A stretch of DNA of 64,000 nucleotides from Prinia subflava. Taxonomy: Eukaryota > Chordata > Aves > Passeriformes > Cisticolidae. Below are positions 48,290 through 63,124 of this stretch, one piece after another; position 1 is the first letter of the stretch; each line of letters starts with the position of its first letter. The notes beneath the pieces were generated by a model. That model was given only the letters and a program-made list of their open reading frames with translations. It ran no database searches and was not told the origin of the DNA. The stretch is from contig NC_086283.1 of assembly GCF_021018805.1 (NCBI RefSeq), forward strand, positions 11,297,162-11,361,161, given 5' to 3'. The translations under genes and the position numbers were made by a program.

Positions 48290-51155
48290 TGTGAGAAAAG
48301 GGTTTACCTTTATTGTTAATAACATGCCCAGATTTTACAGCAAAAAGCAGACCTGGTCTTGGTAGGTGGATGAACAGGAGTGTTCAGTTATGTAGAAACT
48401 AAATCTCACTGCAAAACAAGCTGTGAGCTTTGAACAGTGACCCCAGATTGGCTGAAAAATTGCATAACAAAATTCTGCACTGTGGTCTCTTGGTGAAATA
48501 ATGAGTGAAATCCATTGGCTCTTTTCCTTCCTGTCCTTCATGGGCTTGGAAGAAGTCTTGCTCACAGCCCATGAGCCCAGATTTGACTCAGATCTAACAC
48601 AGTGGTCAGAGTCCTGGTAGTCTGTTTAAACAAAAAGACTTATCTTCTCTGTAATATCAAATTTATATCCATTTACACTCCCTTATATATGCCTAGATTA
48701 AGAGTGACAGAATCTAATTTAGGAAATTTTATTAATTACTTCTGAATCAATCTCTGTATCTGTTTTTAAGGGAAATTAAATAAAGAGATGTCCTGTTCAT
48801 ATTCATAAGGTATTTTCCCCTATCTCAGAAGCATAGCTTCTGGTTTATTGTTCCTAAACAGCTTCTCAAAAGAATGCGCCAGAGGAGCTGTTTACACTGA
48901 GATATACACTGCTCTCTTTGCTTACATTTATTTTTTGCATCAGTACGTAAGCAGCTGCCAGCTGAGGAATACCCAGTACCAGCATCCTTGGACTGGAGGG
49001 TTTGTACTTCACCCAGTAAAGTCATATCCAGTGGGGAGAGAGTATGTATGTAAAAAAAAAAAAAGCCTTAACAGTTTATAGCAAAGTCTGTGCTTTGTCA
49101 AATGGAATGCATTTATGGGTACGGTTATGCCTGTACTTTTTCTGCTTATAGGCCAGTTATTGCCCATCCGGTCTTATCAGAATTCATGAACAGTAGAGTT
49201 TGGAAAAAACTATGATGGAAAAATACAATTCCAATGCTAATATGAAGATGTGGTACTAAAACAAAACAGTTACAAAAATTTATAGGAAATTTTCAAATCA
49301 GAAAAGTCAAAAAAATTGTTACTGAAGCAATCTGGTTTCTAAGTGGCTTTCACTTACTTCAGCAATTGTGCTGAAAACACTGTTATGGGTTAGGTAAATA
49401 AATTTTTTCTGTGGAAGAAAATATTTACTATTTGGCATCCTGGTGGTTTAAATCCTTTTTGATAAAAATCTAATGGAAATCTGCAGTAACCTTCAGTGCC
49501 TACAGAGATTAAAGCTTTCTCATCAGGAAATCCCAAAATGCTACACAAAACACATAAGTAGTGGTTTTGTTTTTAAAGGAAAAAGTGAGAGAGTTTGCTC
49601 AAGCCATACTGCTGCAGAGGCATAGAAGTGAAATCTTCATCAGAAGTTCTTTGTATTTGATGGTCTTTTTTTTTCTGTTATGTAAGTTCAGTATAGATAT
49701 TGTACATATATATGACATATATTGTGTACATTTAATCAGTATGAGTAGAGTATCTGTATGAATACAAACATGGCCTAGGCTTCATGAAAAAAAACACACT
49801 TTAAATCAATCCAAGCCTGGATGGGAAGTCTGTGCATGCTCAGGATGCTGCTGAGAGCCTTTGAGCCCTTGCCCTTCAGAGGTGGCATGTGGATGTAGGA
49901 CTTTTTTCAAATTAATAGGATCCAAATGGCTGGGCAAAGTAGGGTGAAATTGAAAGTTTCAAAGCTACTTCATGTGAATTCTCTTTTAAATAGATGTAAT
50001 TTGTGGGAGGAGAGTTTTTCAGGTGTTAATTTTTTAAGTTTGAAGTTAGCAAAAATGCTGAATTACATTGCCTGGTATTTCTGTCTATACAGAAATGGTA
50101 CTGGTAAACAAACATACCTGACATCTTCAAATTACCACATTGCTAAGTCATTTTATTTAAAGTATTTCTAAATATTATTTTTTGTTGTAATCATGTCTAG
50201 TGGCTCAGATGTAGGCTTGCAACAGAACCCTCCATCAGGGAAATTAGCATTTTAGTCTTAAATGTCAAAGGTTTCTCATGTTACAGTTTTAGAGATGGGT
50301 TTATCAAACCTGTTCAAAGCAATGTTCCCTGTTTGAAAGACTTCAAGCTAATTCTGTTTACTACTGTTCAAAGTGCAGAAATGCAAAGATACCCTGGGAT
50401 AAGATAGACACACACAACACTGCTGGAGTGGTTTTGCAGCATTGAGTGGATTTGTCTGTTCTTGGAGACCTTTCTTCATGTCTCCTTAATGTGAATACTG
50501 GCAAAAATTTCAGTGTGAGCTGTTCAAGTATGACAAGACTGACTGCAAACAACCTCAGTAGAGCTGAAGAGCACATTTTTGATTCTCTAGTTTATCTACT
50601 TGACTCTGTTCCCTCTGTCTCCTTACAACACCTTGCCTAGATAACCTTGAGGAATGTAATTATACACTCACTATTGATTAGAAAGGATCCATATTTAATT
50701 ATACGCAACGTGTTCCACTTTTAAACTTCTAGTTCTTTGTTCATCAACACTTCATGTCAGACTGCAGCTCACTTTCAGCCACTGCAGTAATGATCTTCAT
50801 AAGAAAACGAGGTTTCCCCCTTACTGAAATTACTTAAAGAACAGATTTGCTTCTGGCTTCTCTATCTGCATACAAGCTGTCATCCTTCCTTTGGTACAGA
50901 AGTGTGACCAGTCATTCCTCCTTGAAGGATCTTATTTGTCATTTTTGCAAGGAAAACAGTTTTGCTGAGGCAAGTACATTGAGATCTTTGCATTGAATCT
51001 ATACTACAGTCTCAAGGGACCATGTCAGTTAAATTTGGACCTATGGCTATAGCAGTTTTTTCATTTTTACTTTACAAAAACTGTTAAATAATAGTGGTAT
51101 GAGATCATGTATTCAAGCAAACCTAAAGTCTTCTCTAATCTGTTCCTATTTACTG
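48290..51155. other. unique AT-rich DNA, no gene seen
   Basis: No gene recognised. An A13 run lies at 49052-49064 and a TA-rich patch near 49695-49725. Open frames are at most 81 codons. Confidence 0.45.
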
Positions 51156-51158
51156 AAA

Positions 51159-51196
<38 letters not shown>

Positions 51197-51225
51197 AAAA
51201 AAACAAAAAAAAACTCACACACACA
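51156..51225. repeat. A-rich tract followed by CA repeat
   Basis: An A-rich low-complexity stretch with AAAAC and AAAC units, a central run of 20 As, then a short ACACACAC run. No element to its left looks like a retroposed transcript, so I read it as a simple repeat rather than a poly-A tail. Confidence 0.85.
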
Positions 51226-53716
51226 CCTACTTTTCCAGTAGAATGAGAACGTATAACTAAAAGCTTCTGAACTTCAGCACACTAAACACTATCTGACTTT
51301 GCAAGCAGTCTCCTTAGAAGTAATATGTAGTGATTTGCTGTTAAACTCCTGTTTAATAAGGAGTCCTGCACAAAATAAAGCTTACATTATAGTATTTTTC
51401 TCAAGTAGAAGCCTAATTGAATATTTCTTCCAGAGAAAATCTAATCTGAACCTTAGAGATGCAGACTGCAGTTCTTGTTTCTGAATCTGCATCTCCCTGT
51501 GGGCAGGGTTTAGGTTTTTGTGGTTAGTTCAGTGAAGAATAAAAACAGAGGACTTTAGTCTTTATATCTGGTTCATATATGCTCTGAATTGGAAGAAATG
51601 CCCTGACAGCAATTCATATCATTGTAGTACTGCCAAAAATCCAGACCTACCTGACTACAGCTCTGCACTGGGAATTTCTGCCTAGACCTTCTTCAGTCTC
51701 AAACATGGGCTGATTGTTACAGATAATTCAGGGTCAAATTCAGAAGCTTCAAACTTGGTGCTAAGGGAATGAACTTGGGATGAAAGAATATTAAAAATTC
51801 TCTCCCCAGTGATCACCTCCATCTTCTTGATGAAATAGCTTATACAGACTTTATATAGGGTGGTGGTATTCATAGGGACATGCTTGAATCCAGCCTGCCT
51901 TAGTATGACAACCTCACAGGAATCAGGGCTTTGCATTGCAAAGAAGCTGTGCAGCCATGCCATGCTCCTCATTGTCTCTTGGGAGATTTGGTTGCTACCA
52001 AGGCAGTGCATGGGTGAGTAGAAGGAGAATGAATGTGTCCTCAGAAGACACCATTATAAAATACTTCCCTATGCAGAAATTGTGACATGAAAATGCATCA
52101 ATGAGCTCATTGCCTAGTGGGGCTATTTCTGGAATGTTTACCCTCACCTCTTGCTCAGAGCTGTGCCTACTGTAAGCAACCAGTTTTGAAGGTTTGCCTA
52201 AGATAGCAGTGCAATATTAAGCAGCGGAAGCATTTTCCTTTGAATATGGCTATACTCCAAGAGAAAGTAGCTATGAGTAGTTCATTTGTACAATAAAGCC
52301 TGTTGTTAATATGCTCTGGGAGCTATTTGGATCCAAAATGTTATAAGTCGAGCAACCTTATAACTGGAAAGTGCTTTTAATAGCAAATAATCTGTATGAA
52401 GTAACAAAAAAGAGAGGTTGCAAGGGAAGTATAAAGATCAGATTCAAAAGCATATCAGAATAACTCATAGTGTTACAGCAGAGATTTTTATGGACTAGTT
52501 TCATGGGGCTCTGTTTGAGATCATCCCTGGTAAGATATAGGACTACAAGGCATTATTGTGCCATAACTGAACTGAGAATGAGATATATACATCCTGTAGT
52601 TGATAAAGAAGGTACAATAGTACCTCATTATAAAAACAACAATTTATAGAAACCATAATAATTTATGACTTTCCTTCAGATTTGACAAGAAGAGAATAAC
52701 AGGAGAAGTACTAACGCTTGTTAATTCTCTGAGCAAGAATTAGGTCTCCAAATCTTCCAGGCTGTCTTGATCAATGGGGAAAATAAAACAACCCAAAAAC
52801 AAAGTGCCACTGTGAAAACGTGTTTGAAAAAATCACTTACAAATACAGTAACTGCTACTGGGTTTTGAAAAGATCTGCAAGAATAAGGCAAAATAGATGT
52901 CTGACATTTATCTATCAGAATCTGGTTTTTATTTGTTAAATTAAATCTTTTTTATGCTGGGAAGCAGGTACTAGAAAGACATAGTTTTATAGTCAGGATA
53001 TGTTTTGCTGGTACTGTGTAAGTATATCTCCTGCTAGTCAAAACTTCTGACTGAAATCCACCATTTTTTAGTACTCCTGTTTAGCTCTAGAGCATCCTGC
53101 AGAGTGTTACTGCTCTTATTTCAAATCTGATAATGCCACCATGATCAATATGTGTTGTGTACTTCTAAAAATGATAATATCCCTCAAACAAACATGATCA
53201 TTTGTGGAACTGTAAAAAGGTATACAAGGTAACAGTGGTAAGACTTACAGGAGAGCAATTTTATTCTCAGAAGTTCACTTCTAAAATTTAAAAAACAGCC
53301 TGTGTGACCTGAGATAGAAAATAAGGTAAGAATTTACCTGAAAAAGATACCTGTTCTAGACTTCTTGGTTTTTTTCCATCAAAGCTTATTGGCACATCCT
53401 TTTAATATATTGCATTTTTGAAGGAGGAAAAAGTGAGCAGGAAATTACCTAACTAATGTACTAACTAATGTACTTCTAGACACCTTATATTCCTTCCAAA
53501 TGATCCGTCGATATCCCAGTGACCAATGTTTACATCAGATAAAAACTACTACGGTAGTTGATTCAAAAATTGGTTATGGAAACTATGATTTCCAATCTAA
53601 TTCTTGGACCTGTGAGATTAGAAATTAGATCCCTTCCTTAGGAGCAATGAACAGTAGATACATTTGACATCCTGATCTCAAAGCACAAGTCACACTACAC
53701 AGAAAATACAGCATCT
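51226..53716. other. unique AT-rich DNA, no gene seen
   Basis: No gene recognised. Holds the perfect 12-bp tandem duplication at 53449-53472. A 109-codon minus-strand frame at 51682-52011 has no recognisable domain. Confidence 0.45.
53449..53472. repeat. perfect 12-bp tandem duplication
   Basis: CTAACTAATGTA occurs twice back to back with no mismatch, probably by replication slippage. Confidence 0.85.
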
Positions 53717-53853
53717 ATCCGTCCATCCACCCATCCATCCATCCATCCACCCATCCATCCATCCATCCATCCATCCATCCATCCATCCATCCATCCATCC
53801 ATCCATCCATCCATCCATCCATCCATCCATCCATCCATCCATCCATCCATCCC
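53717..53853. repeat. CCAT tetranucleotide microsatellite, about 137 bp
   Basis: More than 30 CCAT units. The left end (53717-53755) has variant CCGT and CCAC units, while from about 53756 on the array is uninterrupted. The minus-strand frames encoding Met-Asp-Gly-Trp repeats across it are artefacts of this array. Confidence 0.97.
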
Positions 53854-54058
53854 TGCCTTCTCTTTGCTCCTGCAGGACCAGTGTTACAAGGCAGGCAGGC
53901 ACCCACCCAGGCCTATATAAGTAGGTGGATCTGCTGGACACAAATTGACTGCTGTCATGTGAGTAAGCAAACAGCATGTAAAAGTAATGCCACAGTGCGT
54001 TCCACAACTCTTGAGGACAGTGTCACTACTAATGAGCTGCTTGCAGTAAAATTTCTTC
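53854..54058. other. unique spacer between microsatellite and CR1
   Basis: About 200 bp of non-repetitive sequence. It starts with GGCAGGCAGGCACCCACCCA-like short repeats near 53890 and shows no gene. Confidence 0.4.
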
Positions 54059-54300
54059 AGAGTCACAGAAATACTGAATATGCCAAGTTAGAAGTGACCC
54101 ATCAGGATCATCGAGTCCAACTCCTGGCCTGGCACACCACGTGCCTGAGAGCACTGTCCAGATATTTCTTGAGCTCTGCCAGTCTTTGTACTGTGACCAC
54201 TTCTCAGGGGAGCCCATTCCAGAACCCAGACGCTGTCTGGGTGAAGTAAGTTTTTCTAATACTTGACCTAAAACTCCCCTGACACAGCTTCATGCCAAGG
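54059..54300 (-). mobile_element. CR1: CR1 LINE, 5'-truncated 3' end
   Basis: Minus-strand CR1 3' end of about 240 bp. Plus-strand landmarks are the diverged terminus AGTCACAGAAATACTGAATA, then AGGATCATCGAGTCCAACTC, GTGCCTGAGAGCACTGTCCA, CTTGAGCTCTGCCAG, the GTGACCACTTCTCAGGGGAG block, GTCTGGGTGAAGTA and TCCCCTGACACAGCTTCATG. The GCCTGAGAGCA..GTCCA block distinguishes it from the subfamilies at 7058 and 28520. The 122-codon plus-strand frame across it is antisense shadow. Confidence 0.93.
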
Positions 54301-57300
54301 CAGGTTTAAGGAAGCTTTACTCTCAACACGTGCAACTGTGTAAGCTAAATTGAATAGCTCTGTATTGCAAACACCAGATTAGATATCAGTCTTTTTCACT
54401 TCACCATGAGCTGGGAAGAAGAGAGTCATACACTTAAATTTCTTTTGTTATATATATTATTAATATGTCTCAAAATATCTTGCATCCAAGTTTTAAAGAA
54501 AGTCTAACAAACATGGATCTTGCAAGGACCTATTTTAGATTCTTAAATTTCATATGTCCTGCCCCCCAGTAAACAGGGAAAAAACCAAAGACAACAAAAA
54601 CCTTACAACTGAGACCTGATCTTTTTATTCAAGATATATACATGCATATACAAACAAGTAGTGAGTTAAATTAATATTCCATCTGACTCTATCATCATGT
54701 GCGTGTAGTTGCAATTGCCCGTTTACAGGCCATTGTAGCTATTTTGCAGATGATGCTTAGCCACTGCTTTCATGTAAGTGTAGCACATAAAATGACTGTA
54801 GAAATCTTACATACTCATCCACGGTGTTGTTTGTATTTTCAACTAGAAAGTAGTAACTGCTGCCTAAATGATAATGTCAACCATTCAGCTGGTGCTTAAC
54901 TAACTAAATAACTATGCAGTGCTGCTGTTACAATAGGGTTATAGCAGTGTAGTTTAGCAGAAGTAGGTACACTGTAAAGTTATACCTCAGGAGGTATTTG
55001 CATTTGGCAAGAAAGCATAGAAAACCACCACCTTCTAAAAAAATTAATTGTTCTTGAATCAACTAATATGCCAAATCTAACAGATGCTTGAAATAAGGAA
55101 TTTTAAATGACAGTTAGAGGGGTTAAAAAATAGAAAGCAGTGCAGCTGGATTTGGACTCCTGCATAATAACTGGGCTGACAGTCACAAATGTGAGACTGT
55201 GGCTGTGCTTTTATAAAACTTGTCTTCCTTGGCCAGTCTGTCAAAACTCTTTGACATAGTTATTCTGAAACAGGGAAAGTAACTTCTGCCAGCAACACAT
55301 GTGAAAACAAGAATGTCAGATTTCATGGTATTTTAAAATATTCCTGTGACTTTTAAGATACCCACAAAAACTTTAGGTACTAGAGGAAATCATAGTGTGT
55401 CTCCTCACTGATGTTTTCTTTGGCTGCTCTGCTCCAGCCTCTGCTCAAATTAATGCACACAAAAGCATTTCTGACAAGGCCCAGCTAAGAGCCCTATTTT
55501 TTCACATTAATACAAGGAGGATTTTCAGAATGTGACCATCATCTGCTATGAAATTGCTTGGATAAATATGTTTACTAGATAAGGAAAAGTAGTCAAATTG
55601 TTCTATTTTCTAACTGGCTCTGCCATTTAACCAAGGTACAGTTATGCCCTCCCACAACAATTCATGTTGTGTATTATATTCTGTCATTATCAAGGCCTAA
55701 GGAAGTCTTTGGACAACTCATGCCTGATACAGTAGAGAATCTGAAAAGATTAAGTTGAGGCACCAGCTCTTCTGCACTCAGACCATTATGGGAAACCTCA
55801 GAGCTGAAGAAAACACCTCAAATAGATTGCTGCTGGTTACAGGGAGTAGCAGCTACTCTGAAGGGATCATCACTTGGTCCCTCTTTTCAGCAGCTGTGAT
55901 GCTTTGGAACCTTGATGGTACTTGACTTGGGAGAGAACTTCTGTGTTTGAAATAGGATTGCCTCATCAAAAATGTCACGAGGAAATAGGGCAGGGATATG
56001 GGGAAATAGAAGAGAAAAAACATCAAATGGCACAAAGACAAGAATTTTTTTCAGATGGGTTTAGTCTTGGAAAATGTTGAGAAGAGAATGAGAATGGAAT
56101 AGGAGAAGGATGTGTAGGACAAGCATGTGTTATTCCATGCACTTGAAGAAAGAAGTGAAGGAATGCTGGTTCCTTTAATAGCTCAGCAAAAGTTGAAGTC
56201 CTGGTCTGCATCCCTGAATCATGAATGTTGCTTTTATGAAGGTTGCTGTTTACTTTGATAGGAAATACTTGTATAAAAAATTTGTTTGGACTTGGACTGT
56301 GGGAAGAAAATACTGTGCATACCTAGTCAACACATTATGTGAGTATCAGAAGCCCTCACATAAATATAAAGGCAGTAAGAAGACAAAAGGAGGTTCTTGG
56401 AATTAAAAGTAGAAAAGACTAATATGATACTGAATTTTTTTAATCTGCTATGCTGAAATAACTGAAGAATATAAGTCTGAAAATTTTGTGGCACAATTGA
56501 GTAGAAAAGAATTAGTTTTGCCAAGTATAATATGCCTGTGAACTTAATATTATTCAGATGATGTCAAATGCAGAGCAAACAACATAAATGCTGAGCTGTG
56601 AGAAACTCTGTGTGAATAAATATGTGCCTATCACACTTTAGACATAAAATATTCATATATTTCAATGCTAATTCTTCCCTGACTGGACTGACTCCTGAAA
56701 AAAAAAATGTTTTCACAGAAAATCACTGGATAGAGTTTATACTTAATATTATTGGTAAAAACAGTGTCTAGAAACACCAAACAGCCATTTTTAAAACTCC
56801 ATTCTCTTTTAATTGTGAACCTTCACATGACAGGGTGATAATTAGAAGAGCAGACTTAGCATGGAGGTAAACAGCATTTTTTCTGCATCATTGCCTGGTT
56901 GTGAGTGGAGCTGGTTGGGATTCAAGTCCAGACCCTGAATTGCTGGTGTCTCAGAAGCAGCTACGGATTAACATTTAATAAAGAGTAGGTCAGCTATGAC
57001 CAGCTTTAATTGAAAAGGGACAGCCAGGGATAATTTCAAAAGCAGCACCATGGGTTTTTTCCTATTTGAGGGAAAGAGGAGCTCTCACTTCCTAAGTGCC
57101 CTTACTGCTGATAGAAAAAGCCCAGCATTTTCAATCCTTCTGATCAGGCCAAGGGGTAATACTAACTAAAAATTATGTGCAAATACTCTTTTTATTGGAC
57201 ATTTTGGTCATTCACAACACTGTAGACTGAGAGAGACAGCTCACCTGTTTGAATGGCAAGTCTGAAGAAAAGCAGCAATTTTAATCAATACACAAGCATT

Positions 57301-60131
57301 GCTTCTTCCATCACGCTGCAAGTAAGCACATAAGCAATGCAAGGATCTGATTCTGTGCTTCTGTTCCTACATCTGTCCCTTTGGAACACAATATTTAGGG
57401 ACAAATAACCCTCTTTAAACTTGCAATACTCTGCTGTGATAACAGAGTGATGCTACAAAGATATCTGTAAAAAAGATAGGTGCTCCAAAGCAATCCCTTC
57501 CTGGGGAAAACATCATGCACCCTATTGACGCTGCAATTATGGGGCACTGCCCAAGCCTCCCTGCACTTGGTTTTATGTCTGCTGGATTTCTCTGTCATGT
57601 TATTCATACAGATCTACCTTGGTTAGTGCACTTCTCTCTTCCATGGCATTCCTAAACTTCAAGCTCCTGGGGATTTACCCACCTTCTCAAAACAACAGCC
57701 TTCCCCCTCTTGTGAGCTTCCTATTTTATTTCTCACTTCGAATTAGTATTACTTGAGTGCTACACAAAACTTGCCCTGCAATATTTTATTGGGTGTTTCT
57801 TTCTCAGTCATCATCCTTATTTTTTTTCATACTCATCTTACAGCTGAATTTTCTTTCTGTCTCTGTACAACTCACTACTTGTGGTTACTGGTGTTCTTTC
57901 TTGGTGCAGCTCCTGACATCTGAAACTGATTCTGTATAGCTCTTTGATTCATAAACTCTCAATTTTTTTCCAAGTCTCAGCTGAAGATGTACCTTTTAGC
58001 ACTTGCCTGTATCTCCTAATTTTCTGATTGTAGGGTTTTTTTTGTTATAAACCCACCCATTTTGTTTCTAAACTGCATATATCATGTAGGAATACATAGT
58101 ATATTTTTAAAAAATTTATAGAAAATAAGGCCTAATTGTGTTGGCCAAATTTTTCTTATTAGCATTAGCTGGAAAAATATTCCATAACTTTCCACAGAAT
58201 GACACAAATACACTCTGGCAACAGTGAAAGGGAATAGAGCACAGGATATTTTACAAGAAGACTTGATAGCAATCCTAGATGCCATGCAATGCACCAGAGG
58301 CTGCTCATCTGTGTGGTGGCTGCTTTAGATTGAGCACCAATCGTGGTAGTTCAGGACCAGGAAATTCACATGACAGGGTGAAAAACAAAAAGAGTTACAA
58401 TAAGAAAAACACCAAGTGAGAGTTTCTGTAGCACAAACCTGAGGCATAAATTCAGCATTTTGATTATTGTCCTCAGTGAACGATCCTCTTTTAGCCCTTG
58501 ACATTTCATTCTCTGCAGCTTATTGATACAAACACTACAAATCTCATGTGCACAGAAGGATCTGTAGCCTGTGCTTATCTTGCAGCCTTGATCACTTCAA
58601 GTACGTACAGAACCTACAAAGCCACAAGCCCAGCAGGCCTGCAGTAAGACTTTAAGACAACTTTAAGTTACCTACGTCAAATGAGTTTTCCATACTCCTG
58701 CTCTGAGACTAAGTCAGAAAACAGAGTGTACATGTGCTGCCCCCAGAGGCTGTGTCACTGGCGAAGAAGTCAGGCATTGCTAATTACAGAAGTGCCTTAC
58801 TGTGTCCTTTGGCTTAAGTAACTCAGGGGCTGATCCAAAGAGACCACAGGAATCAGTGGGAACATTCTTCCATTTACTTCAGTAGGCCTTGGGTCAGGCA
58901 GTTTTTATAGGGTAGCAAAACCTGCTTAAATATACCTCAAGTTTCTGCTGGTCTCATAAACTCTATCAATTGTTCCCAGATGCCCTCTGCAAAAAATAAT
59001 TTTCCTTTTCTGTGAGATTTTAAATACAAACAGCAAGCAGTACTAGAAGGCTGTGGGCAGCTGGCTTGACTTTTGTCCTAGAATTTGCAGACTAGTCATG
59101 CATAACCTTTCTTGAATAAAAAAAAAGAGCAAGAATTCAAGTTGACTTGGATATGAGTACAATCAAAAGGACTAAATTGGCTGAAAATGCCCTGGCTTGG
59201 AAGGACCTTCAAACACTACTGAGGAGAGAAATAAGAAAAACAGAGAGTAGAACTGTGAGCAGGAAATTACAAAATGAAATTCAAACTTGGAAAGAAGTTA
59301 ACAAATCTTCATCTGAATTCAATCCTCATTGGCAGTTTATGTATTTCCTTTGTTCCTGATGTCCTCCTCTCTTGAAGGTTTTAAACAGGCCTGATAGGGC
59401 CATTGGTTTCAGGAACGGTGTTGCTGTTTTGTCTCAATGCTGTGCAAAGTGCATCAGTATATCAAAGACTGTGAGATGACTGCATGAAGTCTGGAAGGAC
59501 ATGACTGAGTTCCTTACAGTCTTCAGGAAAAATAAATGTGAATGATATTTACATGTCTGCTTCTATATTAGCCTTTTCCTTACGAGACAATTGCTATTAT
59601 ACAATCGAGTGGGGACCTGACGTTTCCTAGCTCAGTGAGAGATGTGTCCTAAAGAACTTCCAAACAGCATCGAAATTCTGATCCTGAGCACTGACAAGAG
59701 AGTAGACAAGTTTGTTAGTGTGACACTGGATGGAAAAGAATTTAAATTTAATATTCAGAGAATTCAAACTAAATATCACTTCCTATAAGAAGGGAAGAGT
59801 TTCCCTTGAAATGTGCTAGAAGACCTATTTCTTGAGATGCCTGAGAAGGAGTGGAAGTGAAGTGTAAGAGGCAAACTTGCCTTGGTAGAAGGAAGAACCA
59901 GCTAACCTTAAATTTGTATGTGTCTAAAATGAATCCTGCAATGAATTTAATGGAACAGGTCTCATAAAATGTTATCAACTGAATTCATCTCTTCACTAGG
60001 AGATCAGTGCTTACTTGAAAGTGTTAACACAGTGATATATATTTGGAAATTAACAACAGCCTAGTTTCAGTTGCTTGTCACACATGTAGGATGAGTGCTA
60101 GATAAAAGTGGCATGGATTAAAAAGAAAAAC
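54301..60131. other. unique AT-rich DNA, about 5.8 kb, no gene seen
   Basis: No gene, RNA gene or transposon recognised. Open frames stay at or below 70 codons and show no domain. Confidence 0.45.
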
Positions 60132-60166
60132 GAAAAAAAAAAAGAAGAGGAGAGGAGAGAGGAGAG
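60132..60166. repeat. 35-bp homopurine tract
   Basis: Uninterrupted purines: a run of As followed by GAGGA and GAGAGGA units. Confidence 0.85.
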
Positions 60167-60333
60167 TTTAAGTATGAACCACAGAGGCACTGTGTTCCAC
60201 TCTCCCAAGGAAAGGTCCAGGAGCCAGAAGAATTAGTTGAGACTTTGTAAAAGGTACTTTTCCAGGGGTTTAATGAAGCCTGACTACCAAACTGACTTTG
60301 AGAAAAGAATGGCAGAAGAAAGAATGGAAGGAC
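60167..60333. other. short unique spacer
   Basis: Non-repetitive sequence between two purine tracts. Start of a 97-codon plus-strand frame that then reads into the GGAA array and is not credible as a gene. Confidence 0.4.
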
Positions 60334-60425
60334 AAAAGGAAGGAAAGAAGGAAGGAAAGAAGGAAGGAAAGGAAGGGAGGAAGGAAAGGAAGGGAGGAAG
60401 GAGGGAGGAAAGGAAGGAAGGAAAG
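60334..60425. repeat. 92-bp homopurine GGAA-type microsatellite
   Basis: A 92-bp stretch without a single pyrimidine on the plus strand, built of GGAA, GAAA and GGGA units. The Lys/Glu/Gly-rich open frame through it is an artefact. Homopurine tracts of this size can form triplex (H-DNA) structures, and GGAA arrays are clusters of ETS-family core sites. Confidence 0.95.
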
Positions 60426-62207
<1,782 letters not shown>

Positions 62208-63044
62208 TGTGTAAGTTTCAGCAAGAAGAGGAACAACTTGGACTAAGTGGCTCAGCCTTGATCTATGCTGATGAAAGTTCTGCTTAGGCATGTCAGTCAC
62301 TGAAATGAGCACAAGGCAGCAATCTTTCCTAGTGATGCCATTGACAGGAATTCACAGTGATCCTGTGTATGCCAGCCTGTGGTCATTTACACAGGATATC
62401 AGAGCTGAAGCCATTCATTCTCATGTCTGCACTAAGATGCAAGACATCTTATGAACTGCCTTTATGCAGCTTTTACATCCAACACTGCTTTCATATAGTC
62501 AAGAAACAGAAGTGAGGCCATGTGATAGATTTGATCTCCCACAATTATTTGCCAATCCTCCTGGAGCCAGGGAGATCAAATAGAGAAAACGGTTCATATT
62601 CAGTCCCCATGTTTAAACAAAATTAACTTTGGACAATGAATAAATTTGAGGAAATCGTGACTTGCATGTGGACAGTCCCACAAACAGGAAATGAGACTAA
62701 ATCAATTTGATAAATTACTTCTTGCAAATTAGTCATTCAGACATACTTTTGCAAGCATTTCATTGGGAGCTATCCAGAGCAGTCAGGGAGGAGAACAGGA
62801 CTGTTTCCTGGCAGAAGGGTAAACAGAGTGTCCACCCTACCCTGCCTGGAATCCAGCTAATGCCAGTTCCCAGGCAGCTCCCACTTTCTCCCAGCTGCTG
62901 AGGCACTGATACCCTGTAGCTGGAAAAAAGGTTTCCACAGTGACCAGGGGATATCACTGTGAGAACTGTAGTTAACACCAGTGCTCAGGACAACTTGCAG
63001 AGAGCTGTCAGAAAACAAGGCCCCACTTCTTTCTCTGTGAGCTG
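62208..63044. other. unique DNA, no gene seen
   Basis: No gene or repeat family recognised. It is slightly GC-richer at 62760-62960, where short opposing frames (64 and 72 codons) overlap. Confidence 0.4.
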
Positions 63045-63124
63045 TTAGGTCTGTGAATTTTGGACACTGTCAGTGTGGATGTCCTTAGGACTGTGAATGT
63101 TGGACACGGTTAGTGTGGCTGTCC
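63045..63124. repeat. 40-bp tandem duplication, two copies
   Basis: Copy one (63045-63084) begins TTAGGTCTGTGAAT and copy two (63085-63124) begins TTAGGACTGTGAAT; they are head to tail with no gap. I count 5 differences in 40 positions. It is an older, diverged duplication, perhaps a two-unit minisatellite. Confidence 0.9.

Noticed and set aside
53690..54007. Minus-strand frame encoding a Met-Asp-Gly-Trp repeat protein
   Set aside because: It is a translation of the CCAT microsatellite; the flanks are unrelated and one edge is near a CR1 copy.
53881..54249. 122-codon plus-strand frame
   Set aside because: Most of it is antisense to the CR1 3' end at 54059-54300.
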